In this document: piece by piece, positions 63,697 through 64,000 of the stretch | Layout of the letters: each line of letters starts with the position of its first letter | Numbering within the stretch: position 1 is the first letter of the stretch | Assembly: GCF_006442315.1 (NCBI RefSeq) | Contig: NZ_VFVY01000010.1 | Location: 1 to 64,000 of the forward strand | Direction: 5' to 3' | Origin: Mesorhizobium sp. B2-3-4 | GTDB taxonomy: Bacteria > Pseudomonadota > Alphaproteobacteria > Rhizobiales > Rhizobiaceae | DNA length: 64,000 nucleotides | Notes under the pieces: generated by a model | Told to the model about the DNA's origin: nothing | The model's input: only the letters and a program-made list of their open reading frames with translations | The model's database searches: none | Program-made: the position numbers and the translations under genes

Positions 63697-64000
63697 TCAG
63701 AACGGGATTTCGTCGTCGAGTTCGCGCGACGAGCCGCCGCCACCGCCGCCCCTGGACCCACCGCCACCGCCGCCGCGGCTGAAACCTTCATTGGGGCCGG
63801 ACTGGCCGAAATCGGAGCCACGGCTGTTGCCGCCACCAGCATAGTTGCCGACCTGGCCGCCACCGCCCTCGCCGCGCGCGTCGAGCATCTGCAGTTCGCC
63901 GCGGAATCTCTGCAGCACGACTTCCGTCGTGTACTTGTCGGCACCGGTCTGGTCCTGCCATTTGCGGGTCTGCAGCTGGCCCTCGACATAGACCTTCATG
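63697..64000 (-). CDS. ssb: Single-stranded DNA-binding protein, 3' part
   Basis: The gene runs out of the window at its 5' end; about 100 residues are seen. They begin within the OB-fold ([29 protein letters not shown], split here over the edge) and lead into a long Gly/Ser/Asn-rich linker with two Gly runs. The acidic tip DDEIPF is the conserved SSB tail that recruits partner proteins. Met at 63999 is an internal residue, not the start. The poly-Gly linker is longer than in E. coli. Confidence 0.93.
   Translation of the reverse strand, partial: MKVYVEGQLQTRKWQDQTGADKYTTEVVLQRFRGELQMLDARGEGGGGQVGNYAGGGNSRGSDFGQSGPNEGFSRGGGGGGSRGGGGGGSSRELDDEIPF

Noticed and set aside
1-64000. CRISPR arrays, prophage and insertion sequences
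   Set aside because: No regularly spaced repeats, transposases, integrases or phage structural genes were seen in the window.

Overview
The window is a GC-rich stretch of chromosome from an alphaproteobacterium of the Hyphomicrobiales. It most likely comes from Mesorhizobium or a close relative. The call rests on gene content: a ClpA with a Lys/Pro/Ala-rich tail, a BA14K-family protein, DUF1489, a DUF6105-like membrane protein, a PHA phasin, a glycerol ABC-transporter operon of the rhizobial GlpSTPQV type, pyrB coupled to a degenerate pyrC, and a natural Ala at the GyrA position equivalent to E. coli Ser83. Gene density is high. Most of the window is core chromosome, with one clearly AT-rich accessory patch (about 29.6-30.7 kb) directly downstream of a tRNA-Lys gene.

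Layout. 0-5.2 kb: clpS-clpA (N-end-rule adaptor and unfoldase), a phasin with two candidate PhaR operators, and a penicillin-binding DD-carboxypeptidase with a SPOR domain. 5.2-18.3 kb: mixed housekeeping genes, including a J-domain membrane protein, serine deaminase, a RutB-like amidohydrolase, a YdcF protein, gatC-GNAT-gatA, a radical SAM/secreted protein pair, a metallo-beta-lactamase-fold hydrolase, ruvX and aidB. 18.4-22.5 kb: pyrB-pyrC'-plsY-dprA in tight overlap. 22.5-29.4 kb: a trehalose/alpha-glucan stress block (GT4 glycosyltransferase, debranching enzyme, membrane-anchored OtsA, OtsB and a 70-residue protein). 29.7-32.1 kb: GT-D glycosyltransferase-like gene, tRNA-Lys, BA14K protein and a frameshifted DUF6882-like gene. 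32.2-42.3 kb: the complete glycerol regulon glpR-glpD-glpSTPQUV-glpK. 42.4-48.1 kb: a PLP decarboxylase, then the Anbu peptidase cluster (ATP-grasp, alpha-E, transglutaminase-like, Anbu). 48.2-54.4 kb: a stand-alone RAM-domain protein, a Tat-exported DsbA-like protein, queA-tgt, two cyclophilins and coaD. 54.5-57.6 kb: a 50-residue membrane protein and gyrA. 57.7-64 kb: a SulP transporter coupled to a ParB/Srx-fold protein, AraC regulator, small enzymes, MarC, OsmC and the 3' part of ssb.

How the parts work together. Two sites match the alphaproteobacterial general-stress sigma factor EcfG consensus exactly (GGAAC-N16-CGTT). One lies upstream of otsA and one upstream of the BA14K gene, and a weaker match lies upstream of the GT4/debranching pair. 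This ties the trehalose/glucan block and an envelope protein to one stress regulon. The glp genes share TTCG/CGAA-type operators at glpR and glpD. The least understood units are the Anbu amidoligase/peptidase cluster and the SulP-ParB/Srx pair. Several familiar proteins are biochemically odd: PyrC' lacks its metal ligands, Tgt lacks three of four canonical zinc ligands, and OtsA carries an N-terminal membrane anchor.
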